Shown piece after piece: positions 31,772 through 43,304 of a stretch of 64,000 nucleotides of DNA. This stretch comes from [Phialemoniopsis] sp. UDSM-2020 (lineage: Eukaryota > Ascomycota > Sordariomycetes > Thyridiales > Thyridiaceae). Each line of letters starts with the position of its first letter. Positions within the stretch are counted from its first letter, which is position 1. The notes beneath the pieces were generated by a model, which ran no database searches, was not told the origin of the DNA, and saw nothing but the letters and a program-made list of their open reading frames with translations. Position numbers and translations under genes: made by a program. The stretch is from the NCBI GenBank assembly GCA_018873225.1, contig JAEILZ010000001.1, positions 6,820,001 to 6,884,000 on the forward strand, in the 5' to 3' direction.

Positions 31772-33463
31772 CTTCACGTGGGGTGATGTTGGTGCGGTGC
31801 GGTTGTTGAAGGCTATGCCACGACCGCGGAGGGGGGAAGACATAGTTGTGCGAGGAGAGTTGCTGGGAATCTGAGTAGGTTCTCGCACATCAAATGGCAA
31901 TCCTAGAAGCTCTGATAAGGTGAGGGTGAAATCTGAGAGCAACTATGAATATCAGGCTTCAGCGATCGGCTATGGCGTGTCTCTGGTCTACTCCGCGCCG
32001 GATACGGGGCCGACTGTTGTAGCCCATTCAATAGGTGGCTAATGAGATTTTCAAACCATCATTCTCAAATAAAGTCGAAATTACATGCTAATGTTCGTTT
32101 CCTATTTGTCTCGTTTTAGCCCCCGAGCTTTTCTGATGACTCGAAATCTACCTAGCTTTGAGCAAGAGCGCATCGCAAACCAAGCACAACATGCAATCGC
32201 AACGACGAAATGATAGATCAAAACAAGGAGACAAAAATGTTCACTTGTGGATTTTGCTACTATATAAGAGAGATTTTGAAGTATTTTCGGCTGACTTCTC
32301 CCAACAACGATGGGAAGGCCAGCCGGCTGTCTTGTACGGCGTGGAGTGTCATGCTCCGTCCGTCTTTGTGTCATCACTTGAAATGTCAATGTTGCATCGG
32401 ATTGATCATGGGTGGAGGAAAAGGGCGGCCCCGCAAAAGCCAGTCAGCCAGTGAGAGGAAGGGGCAGATCTGCCGCGTGGGTGCGGTGCCATCGAATCGG
32501 CTCTTTTGGGGAAGCATTCGGAGAATTGATTGGGTGGATTGGTCTTTGACAGCCCATGAGTGGCCTTCAGAAGGGAAAAACAGGCCCCAGCCACCCGCAA
32601 TTGGAGACCGCTGGAAGAGCCCGTCAATTGGAGCCGCAACTCGCACTGACTGTCAATCAGACGGTCCGCCAAAAAAGAAGTGACCCACCAGTGACCGGCA
32701 ACCAAAAGTTTATCTGTCACCAAAGGTACTTGCTTTGTGAGTGGTGACCACAGCAGAGGCTAAAGTACCGCGCTACCTTCTGAGACGAACACGAATCTTG
32801 CACCATCCAAGCGCCAGACCTCGTGCCAGCAGACACCAGACACCACCAGACCAGACCACATTGGACCGGCTTGCGGGGATCCATTATCCAGATCCATCCA
32901 TCATAACCTCTCCAATTCAACCTCACCTCTAGACTTACTTGCTGCTGGCTCTTCTTCGCTGCGTCGTCATACCCACCGCAACCCCCCAATTCCCCCTTGC
33001 ACCGACTGCATCTACTTTTTACTTTGTCTATTGTTCCATTTCGCTTCACGTCTCTGCTGTTATCTCGAGCCAGGCACGAGCACCTGGCACCCGCGGGAGC
33101 AACTACCGGCCGACCGCCCATCGTCGACTCGTCGCGAATCCAATCCCCACCACCCACAACTACCTCACTTCCACCGCTGTCGCACTTCGCAAAGCTGCCA
33201 CCTCTCACTTTGCGCAAATCTAATCTCGCCATGCACTCATAGTACACTGTCGGATCGCACATCACTTTCACGACCCCCTTCGCTCTTTTCTCATCCCCCG
33301 CTCCTACCACGTATCGGTTCGTTGCCGAGCACCCCGTCTCCGGCATCGCACATCCTGGCCTCTATCCCGAGAGAAACCATATCTCTTCATCTCTCCATCA
33401 CTTCCTGCCGCTCCACCCGTCTCAACCGCTAGTCTACGCAAGGACATTCTCAAGCCGACCACC
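31772..33463. promoter_or_regulatory. Long divergent intergenic region, BTB 3 / SWIB protein
   Basis: About 1.7 kb without a supported gene. The last ~500 bp before 33464 are markedly pyrimidine-rich (C/T tracts), typical of the leader of a strongly expressed fungal gene. A perfect 10-bp palindrome gcagatctgc lies near 32464, and the word caattggag occurs twice within 32590-32640. Confidence 0.55.
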
Positions 33464-34512
33464 ATGTCTGCCCCGCGTGTGTACTCCCGATCCCCCTCCC
33501 TGGCGTTTGCGCGTGAACCGACGTCTGACATGTCACAGTGAGCGATCAGGAGGAGAGGCAGTACACCTCCATCATCGACGCCATCCTCGCGACTGCCGAT
33601 TTGGCGACCGTATCACGGAAGAAGGTCAGGCAAGGACTCGAGAAGGCCCTCGGCGGCAAGGACCTCGCCGATCAAAAGGTAAGCAATCAGATCGGACACA
33701 TCTTCCTTTTTTGGGACGAAGGCAGACTGACGGTTTCCATCCGGCAGGTTGCCATCAAGGCTCTGATTGAGGCCCGCTTCGATGCCATTAGCACCGGATC
33801 GCAAGGCGGCGCCATGCCGACCCCTCCCTCCGCCCCGCTGCCGACTACTGAACTCGTCCGACCCTCCCCCAAGCGCGAGCGAAGCTACGAGACCAACGGC
33901 CATGCCGTTATAGAAGACGACGAGGAGGACGAGGAGGCTGACGGTGAGATCCGCGTCTCCACCGAGCCTGTCAAGAAGAAGCAGAAGCGGGACTCGTCGT
34001 CGGTCGAGGATGCCGACGCCCGCCTGGCAGCTCAGCTGCAAGCCCAGGAGAACCGCCTCGCGCGTGGTAGAACCACCCGCGGCGGAGGCTCAGCCAAGCC
34101 CAAGAAGAAGGCGCCCAAGAAGAAGAGCGCCGCCAAGGTCAAAGATGACGACGATAGCGACGTCGGAAGCGACGAGAGCGGCACCAAGAAGCGCAAGGCC
34201 GGCGGTGGCTTCCAGAAGCCCTTTAATCTCAGCTACCCTCTGGCGGACCTCGTTGGAGAGTCTCAGGTATGTCCATGTGCCACCCGCGAGCCCTCGAGAG
34301 TTCCTACCCGCTAACACTGTACGCAGCTCTCGCGACCCCAGGTCGTCAAGAAGCTCTGGGAGCACATTAAAGCCAACAACCTCCAGGATCCGAGCAACAA
34401 GCGTACCATCATCTGCGACGACAAGATGCAGGCCGTGTTCAAGCAGGCCCGCGTCGACATGTTCCAGATGAACAAGCTCCTGGGCAATGAGCTCTACCCT
34501 CTCGAGGAGTGA
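33464..34512 (+). CDS. DEK_C / SWIB-MDM2 domain protein (Tri1/Uaf30-like)
   Basis: Exons 33464-33476 (13 nt), 33539-33678, 33748-34266 and 34327-34512 give 285 aa. The N-terminal DEK_C-type helical domain is YTSIIDAILATADLATVSRK ... VRQGLEKALGG (residues ~12-65). The middle is disordered and highly charged, with KKKQKR, KPKKKAPKKKSAAK and acidic patches, implying nuclear localisation. The C-terminal SWIB domain begins FNLSYPLADLVGESQLSRPQ and ends in RTIICDDKMQAVFKQARVDM ... MNKLLGNELYPLEE. Yeast relatives are Uaf30, part of the RNA polymerase I upstream activating factor, and its paralogue Tri1. Intron 2 is 69 nt and open in frame, so only the protein family fit argues for its removal. Confidence 0.9.
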
Positions 34513-35913
34513 TCACGACGATATCATCGTCATTTCGACTCTGCACGTACCGAAAAGCATCTATCCACAAAACATACATACCGCCTTTGCTATTGCTCCC
34601 TTTCCGCACCTTGCCGAGGCGGCAAATCTTTTACAAAGCGCTGTCTGCACTTTCCCCCTCTTTCCGCTATCTCTACGGACGATATGCGAAGCTTGCAGGA
34701 ATTGGTACTTCTGGCGTTGCGATTGTCTACGATGACACGAATCTCCAAATTGGCGCTGCATGTGGTTTCTGGACATTATCCCCCTACTCTACATATTTCA
34801 GTATGGCGATGGTATCTCGCCTACACAGGACCTCCTGCCCGGTCCGATTATCACTCTAACTGCCACTGGCGTATCTCGCATTGATTTTTTTGGTTGGCCC
34901 GGCAGTGCCCTTTATTCAGGAGGAGGAAGGAAGTTGAAAATGGTGATGAGGAATGAATTGGCCTGGAGTTTACGCGCCAAGAGTAACATGGTGGTCGGGG
35001 AATTTCGGTGCTTTGTTTATTTCACCCTTTTCCGTTTTGCGCAAATGGAGTCAATCTCGAGATCCAGAGCACGATATGAGTGTGACGAAGCATTTGGACG
35101 GCGTAAGACCGGCTTCCTCTAGGGTTTGTTCTTTCATTGCCAAATGACCATACCAAATCAAATCATACAACAAACAAGTGATCTCTAGAAAGCTGCGTGT
35201 GCGTGCATTGGAAATGAGGTGCGGCTTCGAGTCAGTTGGCGCAGCTGCTAGCCGATGAGTTCATCTTGAGCCATTATCATGCAGGTCAGATTGATGGCAC
35301 AGCCTTCTATGAGCCGGTATGACTCCCCCCACGCTAACTCAATCTCCAGGGCATGCATGGGAAGGACCAATGACAGCGCGACTAGCAAAACGCCAACGCC
35401 ACGCCACAAATCCAGCCGACTGTCCAAGCAGCCTCGCTTGCCCGAATCCATTCAATAGATGGACGGCTGGGATCGACCAGCGTCGCTGTGGGCTGGGGCT
35501 AATAGGAACAGAGTACCAGGTTAGATGACGCACCGGCGAATTAGCGGGCTGAACCCACTGGCGTGGCACCGTGGATTCATTCAAAAGTCACATCGAAATC
35601 AGCCCCGCGTTGGCCCGTGCGTCCGCCCATTTTCGATGATCAATAGCAAATTTATTGCTCCATGATAGATAATAAAATCCAAGCTGGCGCCCGTCTTCCC
35701 ACCCCGCGATTGCCTCAGGTTTTCCTAACTCAACTTGTAATTCACACGCATTCCGACACACTCTTGCTTACAAAGAGCTTTGCCAGCTTGGTACGGTCGT
35801 ACAAGCGAATTATAAAAAGTTTTCCCCGAGAACTGCAAACGATACCCGAAATCATCGAGACCATAGATATTACACAAACCACAACCAGAGCAACGCACAC
35901 TCTTCTCGCCCAC
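34513..35913. other. Intergenic region upstream of hel2
   Basis: 3' UTR of the SWIB gene, then ~1 kb with no gene I can support. The final ~250 bp should be the hel2 promoter and leader. The leader is open in the hel2 frame from 35662, but the first family-like Met is at 35914. Confidence 0.5.
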
Positions 35914-38461
35914 ATGGCGACACCAGCGGGAGACGCAACCGGCGGTGGTGGCGGAGACGCCTCGTCGGGTCCACAATCAGCACGGGGGAGCAATCGCAGC
36001 GGTCGCGGAGGTGGCCGTGGACGCGGACGCAAAGATGGCCAGTCGCGCGGCGGCGGCGGAGCATCATCAAGAGGCGGGCACAGGCGCGGAGGAAGAGGAG
36101 GCGGCAGCGACGGCGGCAATGCCGCCAAGCGACCTACGACTGCCGACTCGTCCTCGGGCGCACAGGCTCAGCAGAAGCTCCCGCCGGCCACGAAACCCGC
36201 CGCCGAGGGCGCCGAAGAGGAGGACGAGGGCGAAGTCTGCTTCATCTGCGCCAACCCCATCCAGCACTACTCTGTGGCGCCCTGCAATCACATCACCTGC
36301 CACATTTGCTCCTTGCGCATGAGGGCGCTGTACAAGAACAAGGATTGTCCGCACTGCAGGGTGAGTTCGAAAGCTTGGATGCTTTACTTGCGCGTTGCCT
36401 ATTTACTAATACGTGTTGGATCATTTTGTCTAGACATCAGCACCATATGTCATCTTCACCGACGATGCCTCGAAGCGGTACGAAGAGTACGGTAACGCCG
36501 ACACCACGAGCACAGACGAGAACATTGGCATAAAGTACACAAACGAGGATATCGTGGGCGATACGGTCCTGCTGCTGCGGTACAACTGCCCCGACGAGTC
36601 GTGCGACTATGCCGGCCTCGGCTGGCCCGATCTGCACCGCCATGTGCGCTCCGTCCATCACAAGAAGATGTGCGACCTCTGCACGCGCAACAAAAAGGTC
36701 TTTACGCACGAGCATGAGCTCTTCGCCGAAAAGGGGTTGGAGAGGCACATGCGCCACGGCGACCACCAGCCGGGCGCCGTCGACCAGACGGGCTTCAAGG
36801 GCCACCCGCTGTGCGGCTTCTGCGGCGAGCGCTTCTACGACGACGACAAGCTCTACGAGCACTGCCGCAACAAGCACGAGCGGTGTTTTATCTGCGACCG
36901 TCGCGACTCGCGGCAGCCGCACTATTACCGCGATTACAATGCGCTCGAGGGCCACTTCAAGAAGGACCACTTCATCTGCCTCGACCGCGAGTGCCTCGAG
37001 AAGAAATTTGTCGTGTTCGAGTCCGAGATGGACCTCAAGGCGCACCAGCTGAGCGAGCACGCCAACTCGCTGTCCAAGGACGTCCGGAGGGACGCGAGGG
37101 TCGTCGACATGTCGTCGTTTGACTTTAGGCCCAGCTACCAGCAAGAACGGAGGGGCGGTGGCGGTGGCGGCGGCGGAGGTCGGAGGGAAGGGCAGGGTAG
37201 TCGTGGGCGGGATCCCAATTCGGAACCTTTGCCGCCGAGCTCGGCGCAGCCGATGAGGAGAGACGAGATTGCGTTCCAGCGGCAGATGGCCATCCACTCT
37301 GCCCAGTCGGTTACGAGCCGTACTTTCGGTGGGCAGCTGAGTTCGTCATCGGCTGCCGCCTCTGGCCAGCGATCCAACCCCACCCCAGCGCAAGCGAACT
37401 CGTCATCAGCCCCCCAACCTCAGTCCATCCCCCTCGCCGACGCGATGGAGTCTCTGTCCGTCGCCGACGCAGAGAGTCTGCCCCCGCAAGAGCGCGCGCG
37501 CCTCATGCGCCACGGCGCCGTCATCGAGCGCGCCTCGAACCTGCTCGGCAAGGACGCGGCCAAGATGTCCGCGTTCCGCACGCACATCTCGTCGTACCGC
37601 ACGGGCTCGCTCACGGCGCCGCAGCTCATCGACGCCTTCTTCGCGCTCTTCTCCGAGACGTCGTCGACGGCGCTCGGCACCCTCGTCCGCGAGGTCGCCG
37701 ACCTGTTCGAGGACAAGGGCAAGGCCGACGCCCTGCGCAAGGCGTGGCAGGACTGGAGGGCCATCAACGAGGACTACCCTTCGCTGCCCGGGCTCGGCGG
37801 CATGCACGGCGCCACGACGGCCGAGAGCGGGTGGGCCGGCGCCGTGGCCGGGCAAGGGCAGCAGCAGCAGAACAACAGCAGCAACAGCAAGCACACGACG
37901 CGCGTGCTCAAGCTCAAGAGCAGCACGACCAGGCGGCGCGGCAGCGCGGCGTCGACGGGGCCCGTGCCCGTCGTCGCGGGCAGCCAGCCTGCCGCGTCGT
38001 GGGTCAGCGCCAACAAGCTGTCGTCGAACCCGCGCTCGGTGCCGTCGACTTCCTCCTCGGCTTTCCCCGCGCTGCCCAGCGCGTCCAAGGGCTCTTCAGC
38101 GTCGGCCTCGTCGTGGTACGGCGGTGTGAGCACCGGTAGCGGGGCGAGCACCCCGTCGAGGTCGGGCACGCCGCTTGCTACTAGCAGCAACAGGCCGCCT
38201 CCCGGCAGGGGGACCGACGCGTTCCCTGCGCTGCCTGCTGCGCCGAGGGTGCAGACTACCATCTTTGGGTATGGCGGTGGGAGGGGGGTGAGGAGGGATG
38301 TCGGGTCGGGGAGGGATACCGGGTTTTCGTGGGGCGGCGGTGGCAGTGCTGGTGGGAGCGGGGCGGCGTCGGAGGTCGAGGATGCTGCTGGTGGCGGCGA
38401 TGGTGGGAAGGGGAAGAAGAAGGGGAAGCAGGGGAAGAAGGTTCTTGTGCAGTGGGGATGA
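35914..38461 (+). CDS. hel2: Hel2/ZNF598-type E3 ubiquitin ligase (ribosome quality control)
   Basis: Exons 35914-36360 and 36434-38461 give 824 aa. The N-terminus (1-65) is Gly/Arg/Ser-rich with RGG-like repeats. A C3HC4-type RING follows (CFICANPIQHYSVAPCNHITC then CPHC, ~107-148), then TSAPYVIFTDDASKRYEEY, which is highly typical of Hel2. A string of C2H2-type fingers includes CDYAGLGWPDLHRHVRSVH, CGFCGERFYDDDKLYEHC, CFICDRRDSRQPHYYRDYNA and CLEKKFVVFESEMDLKAHQ. Hel2 recognises collided ribosomes and ubiquitinates small-subunit proteins to start no-go decay and the RQC pathway. The second half is low-complexity, ending in Gly-rich and Lys-rich segments (KGKKKGKQGKKVLVQWG). The start at 35914 gives a normal family N-terminus. 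Confidence 0.93.
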
Positions 38462-39045
38462 GCTTGTATCGGGGAAGAGAGGTGGGCTTGATGAGAGAGC
38501 GTGGTGTTCTGAGGTTGGCTGGCGTTGTCTCGAGCCTGCGATGTGGGCTTCGGCCCCGTTGATATTCTTCGCATTGGAAGGCGGCGTGTCATCATGATAG
38601 ACTTGGGGAGCGAATTGCTTGTAAAAGAGCGCAAATGGAGTGATCGCCTTGTGTGCGATGTGTAATCGCTTTGGTGGACGTGTGATTCTGCAACGATTCA
38701 TGGCGAAGCTATGAAATCCGTCGGGAAGGATTGCATGCGGTGCCGTGACTGAGTCGGAGTTCGGGCGGCCCCACTGACGCCGAGACTGCCCGCATGACCC
38801 GGTCACACCGGGCCTTCAAGTTGCGGATAGTTCACAAGTGGCATTCGGTATTTAAAACTGGGCTTATGCCGCTAGACTGTGTAGACCGAGTTACAGAAGA
38901 CTGTATGGGCCATTTTCAGCTTTTGGGAAATACCCATGCATGTCTGTGGAGCGAAAGCGAAAGTTGGGATTCTGCTGATTTAACCCTATTCACACCTAAT
39001 TCCGACCGCATCGCAACTTTGACCCCAGTCACCCAACCAAATCCT
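38462..39045. other. Convergent intergenic region, hel2 / SDR
   Basis: 584 bp holding two 3' UTRs. No further gene seen. Confidence 0.55.
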
Positions 39046-39915
39046 TTAGGCAGTCTCCTTCAAATCCGTCTTGAGCAAATACTTCTCCAGTATCTCCTCC
39101 TTCTTGCCGACCAGCTCGTCCACGTCCCAGTTGACCCACGCGAACCGGCCCCCGAGGAACGCGGCCTCGGCCGACGCCGCCCACACGCACCACTGGCCCA
39201 CGAGCGCGACGTCCGTCGGCGGCACCGTGTGCGACGCCGCGCCCCGGGCGTACATGTCCGTCTTGACCACGCCCGGGTGCAGCGACACGAACCGCGCCTC
39301 TTCGGGGGCGACGTCGACGGCCAGCAGCTCGCTGAGGCGCGCCGAGGCCGCCTTGGACGCGGCGTACGCGCTGCTGCGCGGCACCGGGTAGTTGAGCGCC
39401 GCGCCCGTGTTGAGCGTCAGGACGACGGCGGCGGAGGCGGCTTGCTTGCGGCGGTTGTGCCGGAGGAACGCCTGTGTCATGCGCGCCGTGCCGAGCACGT
39501 TGACCTCGAAGGCGCGCCACCAGTCCGCGAGGTCGGTCTCGGGGAAGGGGAGCGTCGCGTCGGGCATGTAGCCCGCATTGTTGACCAGCACGTCCACGCG
39601 TTCCTCTCCAAGGTCCCGAAACAGCGCCGCCACGCTTTCGGCCGAGACAGTGTCGACGACGTGCGTGGCGCACTCGCCGGCGGGGAAGTTGCGCGCGAGG
39701 GACGCCGCCGTGGCTTCGAGGGTGTCGGCGCTGCGGCCCGCGATGTGCACGCGCGCGACGCCCGCCTCGGCAAAGGCGCGCGCTATGCGGGCGCCGATGC
39801 CGCGCCCGCCACCGGTGATGAGGACGGATTTGCCGGCGAACTCGGCTGTCAGCCTCCGGGGGTCGAGGCGCGGGTAGGGGTCGAGCCTCGGGGTCTTGAC
39901 GAGGCGGAAGGCCAT
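39046..39915 (-). CDS. Short-chain dehydrogenase/reductase (SDR)
   Basis: Single exon, 289 aa. The Rossmann N-terminus is VLITGGGRGIGARIARAF (TGxxxGIG motif, ~residues 31-48), followed by the NNAG motif (VLVNNAGYM). The catalytic set is a Ser in the strand before the active site and YAASK (Tyr and Lys of YxxxK), followed by PGVVKTDM. All core catalytic residues of a classical SDR are present. An Arg after the first strand (HIAGRSADTL) suggests NADP(H) preference (inference). No signal peptide. The substrate cannot be inferred and there is no biosynthetic cluster around it. Very GC-rich and strongly biased to G/C third positions, which generates false ORFs on the other strand. Confidence 0.92.
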   Translation of the reverse strand: MAFRLVKTPRLDPYPRLDPRRLTAEFAGKSVLITGGGRGIGARIARAFAEAGVARVHIAGRSADTLEATAASLARNFPAGECATHVVDTVSAESVAALFRDLGEERVDVLVNNAGYMPDATLPFPETDLADWWRAFEVNVLGTARMTQAFLRHNRRKQAASAAVVLTLNTGAALNYPVPRSSAYAASKAASARLSELLAVDVAPEEARFVSLHPGVVKTDMYARGAASHTVPPTDVALVGQWCVWAASAEAAFLGGRFAWVNWDVDELVGKKEEILEKYLLKTDLKETA

Positions 39916-41143
39916 CTTTGCTACCGTAAACGGGAAGAGTCTAGGCTTTTGTAATGAAGAAAAGAGATTGTTGCTTTGCTTTACGATTCATTTTACCGTC
40001 TTGCCTACAGTTACTGTCTGCCTTATATCTCGTGTTAGTGGTGGCATGTGTATCCACCTGCTAAAAGTCTCCGACGATGAGTTGTTTTAAGCTAGGCTAT
40101 AAGTCTCCGGCGGCTTGGTTGGACGCATTTCGGATTGATAATCAAGGCGCTACAATCTCCTAATGAATGATTGACTATTATGAAATCTGTGCGATCGATA
40201 CCTTCTAGAGTGACACTACATCATGTGTGGAGGAATAGTCGAGGTCTGGAGGATTTCCGCACCGGGACAAATGATCCTTTCCCATGCTGTTGCTCTGAAG
40301 CCTGCGGGCTATGCGGCAGTAACTAAATAATGAATGATACATTTTCACCACTTAGAATATAAGTACAGGCTTGTTCGCAATTTACAGGGGCCATGTCTGC
40401 AGCTAAGTTCGTTGCGGATGTGCCCTCTGGTGAAGGTCTAAAAGATCCATGCGAGTGTGCGGTCAACCTGCAATGTCAATACCAAGCTAGGTATCATCTT
40501 TAGCCCATGTCGCACGCTCAAGTCCGGTACCTTACACACTGCTTCCAGAGAGGTGGTTAAAGTGTTCTAGTTCGTGTCTGCAGATAAATATGTGCACCAT
40601 GCACATGCCGGGTTTTCTGCCGGCTTATGTACCTCTCGGTTCGCGATTTACGCGATAGGCTATGGGTCCCAGAAGTCAGCTTCATGATATGTGGACAGCT
40701 GAACTTTTGCAGAGTCGGAGTCAGATTTCAGCTGAGCTGTTGTAGGGCTGTCAGCACCCTTGTCGATTTTGTGTTGTTGAACCCTGCAATTCGCCAACGG
40801 TTATTAGTGGACTTGCCCGAGCCAGTCTTGACAGAAAACGTTACTGTCGGTAGTGCCGAATTCAAGCATCAGGGCGCAGGGACCCTGGGACAGCCCGCAT
40901 GGGCGTTTGATTTCGATAGGCTATTGATATCGCTCAAAAGAAAACAAGATTAGCTCAAATGCAGGGCATGTCCCTGCTCGCATACAGGGCTCGCTGTTCA
41001 GTATTTGGAATTGTTTCAATTCTGCGATGACCAGGTTGTGCTTGGTTGCTTGAAATAGTTATTATTCACAAGACCAAGAGCCGACTCTCCCAAAGCCTCC
41101 AGAGACTCTCCCTCTTCCAGCACCAATATTGCCGCCGCATATC
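39916..41143. other. Intergenic region upstream of the glycosyltransferase
   Basis: Holds the SDR promoter at the left and the UGT promoter at the right. A 108-codon plus-strand ORF at 40627-40953 has no recognisable feature. Confidence 0.5.
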
Positions 41144-42814
41144 ATGGCTTCAACACCGCCGAGAAAGATTCTGCTGTTCACCAACTCCGACTATGGCCAG
41201 GCCAATGTTATTCTGGCCACCGCCTACGAGCTGCTGACCTCGGCGCCGGATATCGAAGTCCACATTGCCTCGTTCGAGGGCATCCAGGCCGCAGTCAGAG
41301 ACACTGTCCGATTAGCCGAGAAAAACGCTTCCGGGAAGCCATTGGCACGTCTCGAGTTCCACAAGCTCGAAGGCACAACTCAGTGGGATGCAGTCGGCGG
41401 GCCAGAGGTCGACATCTTCGAAGCATGGGACCGCCCAGTCACATTCTTCAACTCGGCTCATTCCATCCTCAAGATCGACGGCATCATGCAACCTTGGACA
41501 CCCGACGACTTTGCATCTCTTTATACACAGAGCGCCGCCATCTATAACCAGGTGAAGCCTGACCTCACGGCCGTCGAACCGCTGTTCACGCCAGGCGCTA
41601 CTCTGTGCAATCATGTCAAGGCCAACTGGATCGTACTCGCCCCCAATACGATCAAGGACTTTGCTATTTCTTTGCAGCCGCGCCTTGCAGCTCTTTGGAA
41701 ATACCCCATGTGAGTCCAAATCAGAACATTCTAGATCTGCCTCTCCTAACGAGCCGTGCCACAGCGTATGCTCTGCACTGCCCTTCCCTCTTCCAAAGTC
41801 CTTGATCCCCGCCAACATTGCCTTCAACTTCGTGGCCGCGTACATGCTTCTTACGAGCAAGAGAGTCAAGAATGCGACAGATCGCCTGAGAGAGGTGACA
41901 GGCGAGGAAATCAACCTCTTCACCGCTAGCGAGATGGGCGTCATGAAGGCCCCACCCCCAAACCTCCGGATCCTCGTCGCCAACACGCCCGAGCTCGACT
42001 ACGACTTCGAAATCCTGCCTTCTCACGTCATCCCGTGCGGTCCCATCATTCGAGCTTGCCAGGACATCGACAGCACCGACTCATCGCTGAAGTCTTGGCT
42101 CGCGCGAGGGCCGACCGTGTACGTGAACCTGGGCAGTCACCTGGAGGTGGACGAGGCGGAGGCCCTGGAGATGGCTGGCGCGTTCCGTATTTTGCTGGAC
42201 AAGGCCGACGCGATGGGAAGGGATTTGCAGATCCTTTGGAAGGCAAAGGCGAAGGACGTGCAGCCCAACAATGACACCGAATCGGCCAAGGTGCACACGC
42301 AAGAGGACATGTTCAACGCCATCCACACCACTCTGGGACACGAAGACGGCAAGGACCGGATACGACTGACGACCTGGTTCAAAGCCGAGCCCAAGTCAAT
42401 CCTGGAATCGGGCCATGTCGTCTGCTCCGTGAACCACGGTGGTGCTGGTGCCTTCAACGAAGCACTCTGGTAAGCTTTCGATTCCACGCTGAAATAGCCA
42501 GTACAAGTTCAGACCGCTAATGAGAAATCTTCCACAGTGCCGGCGTTCCCCAAGTGGTCCTGCCAGGCTGGGCCGACTGCTACGACTTTGCCAACAGGGC
42601 AGAGCTCCTCGGAGTCGGACGGTGGGCGAACAAACAGGCCAAGCCGAGATGGAGGAGAGACGAGCTGGCTACGGCGTTGGTGGATGTTCTGCTCGGGCCT
42701 GACTCTGACGAGATCCGATCGCGAGCGACAGAGTTCAGTCAAAAGTATCCCGAGGACGCGGGTCGCAAAAAGGCGGCCGCCGCACTCCTCGATGCCCTTG
42801 CCACAACGACATAA
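41144..42814 (+). CDS. UDP-glycosyltransferase (GT1 family)
   Basis: Exons 41144-41709, 41765-42469 and 42538-42814 give 515 aa. The N-terminal acceptor domain starts KILLFTNSDYGQANVILATA, and the central part has ANTPELDYDFEILPSHVIPC before the hinge. The C-terminal nucleotide-sugar domain has VYVNLGSHLEV, then HVVCSVNHGGAGAFNEAL (~408-425), followed after the last intron by GVPQVVLPGWADCYDFANRA. Together these form the UGT signature. Such enzymes transfer sugar from a UDP donor to small lipophilic acceptors. Instead of the usual catalytic HxxP near residue ~20 the sequence has YGQANV, so the usual His base is absent here. A moderately hydrophobic stretch (NIAFNFVAAYMLL) is probably not a membrane anchor. 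Donor and acceptor unknown. Confidence 0.9.
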
Positions 42815-43304
42815 AAAACACTAGCACTCGTGGATATGGGAGACTTTTCTTGTTAACCTTCTCGGCAGATATTGTTTTATAGAGCGCATAGAGACTAGAC
42901 CTTGCTGATTCGTATAATGCTTAATTCCCAAGTCTCTCGTGACATCGGTCATCCAACTGCGAACGCTCAACGCAGCACATCAAACACCAAGGTCTTTACA
43001 TGCAGAGTAGAGAAGAACAGATCAATCTATTACCTGTCATCAAGGCTTTGGAGTAGAAAGGTAGCAATATGGGGTTGTAACCTGACCACCGGAAGTGTTG
43101 GTACACACATCAACGCCTATCGGAGTCGCTATATCTGGTGCAAGGTCCCGCCACAGTATCTTAACCTGCTTTGCAAATAATAGGAGTGTTGTCTCTGAAT
43201 TGTTTGTCCATCCGCAGACGTTCCTTCACTCTTGTCCTTGGCTCAACCGTGACTGTTTGAGTTGCAGCGTCGCACAGAGGTGATGGATCTCGAGCTGAAC
43301 TTGG
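42815..43304. other. Convergent intergenic region
   Basis: 490 bp between two converging genes. Only 3' UTR sequence is apparent. Confidence 0.55.

Noticed and set aside
36437..37297. 286-codon minus-strand ORF inside hel2
   Set aside because: Antisense shadow of zinc-finger exon; no protein features.
37774..38806. Minus-strand ORFs of 236-286 codons over the 3' half of hel2
   Set aside because: Low-complexity shadows of the Ser/Gly-rich hel2 tail.
39029..39954. Long plus-strand and third-frame ORFs over the SDR gene
   Set aside because: Produced by G/C third positions; only the listed minus frame has SDR motifs.
40627..40953. 108-codon plus-strand ORF between SDR and UGT
   Set aside because: No recognisable feature or exon continuation.
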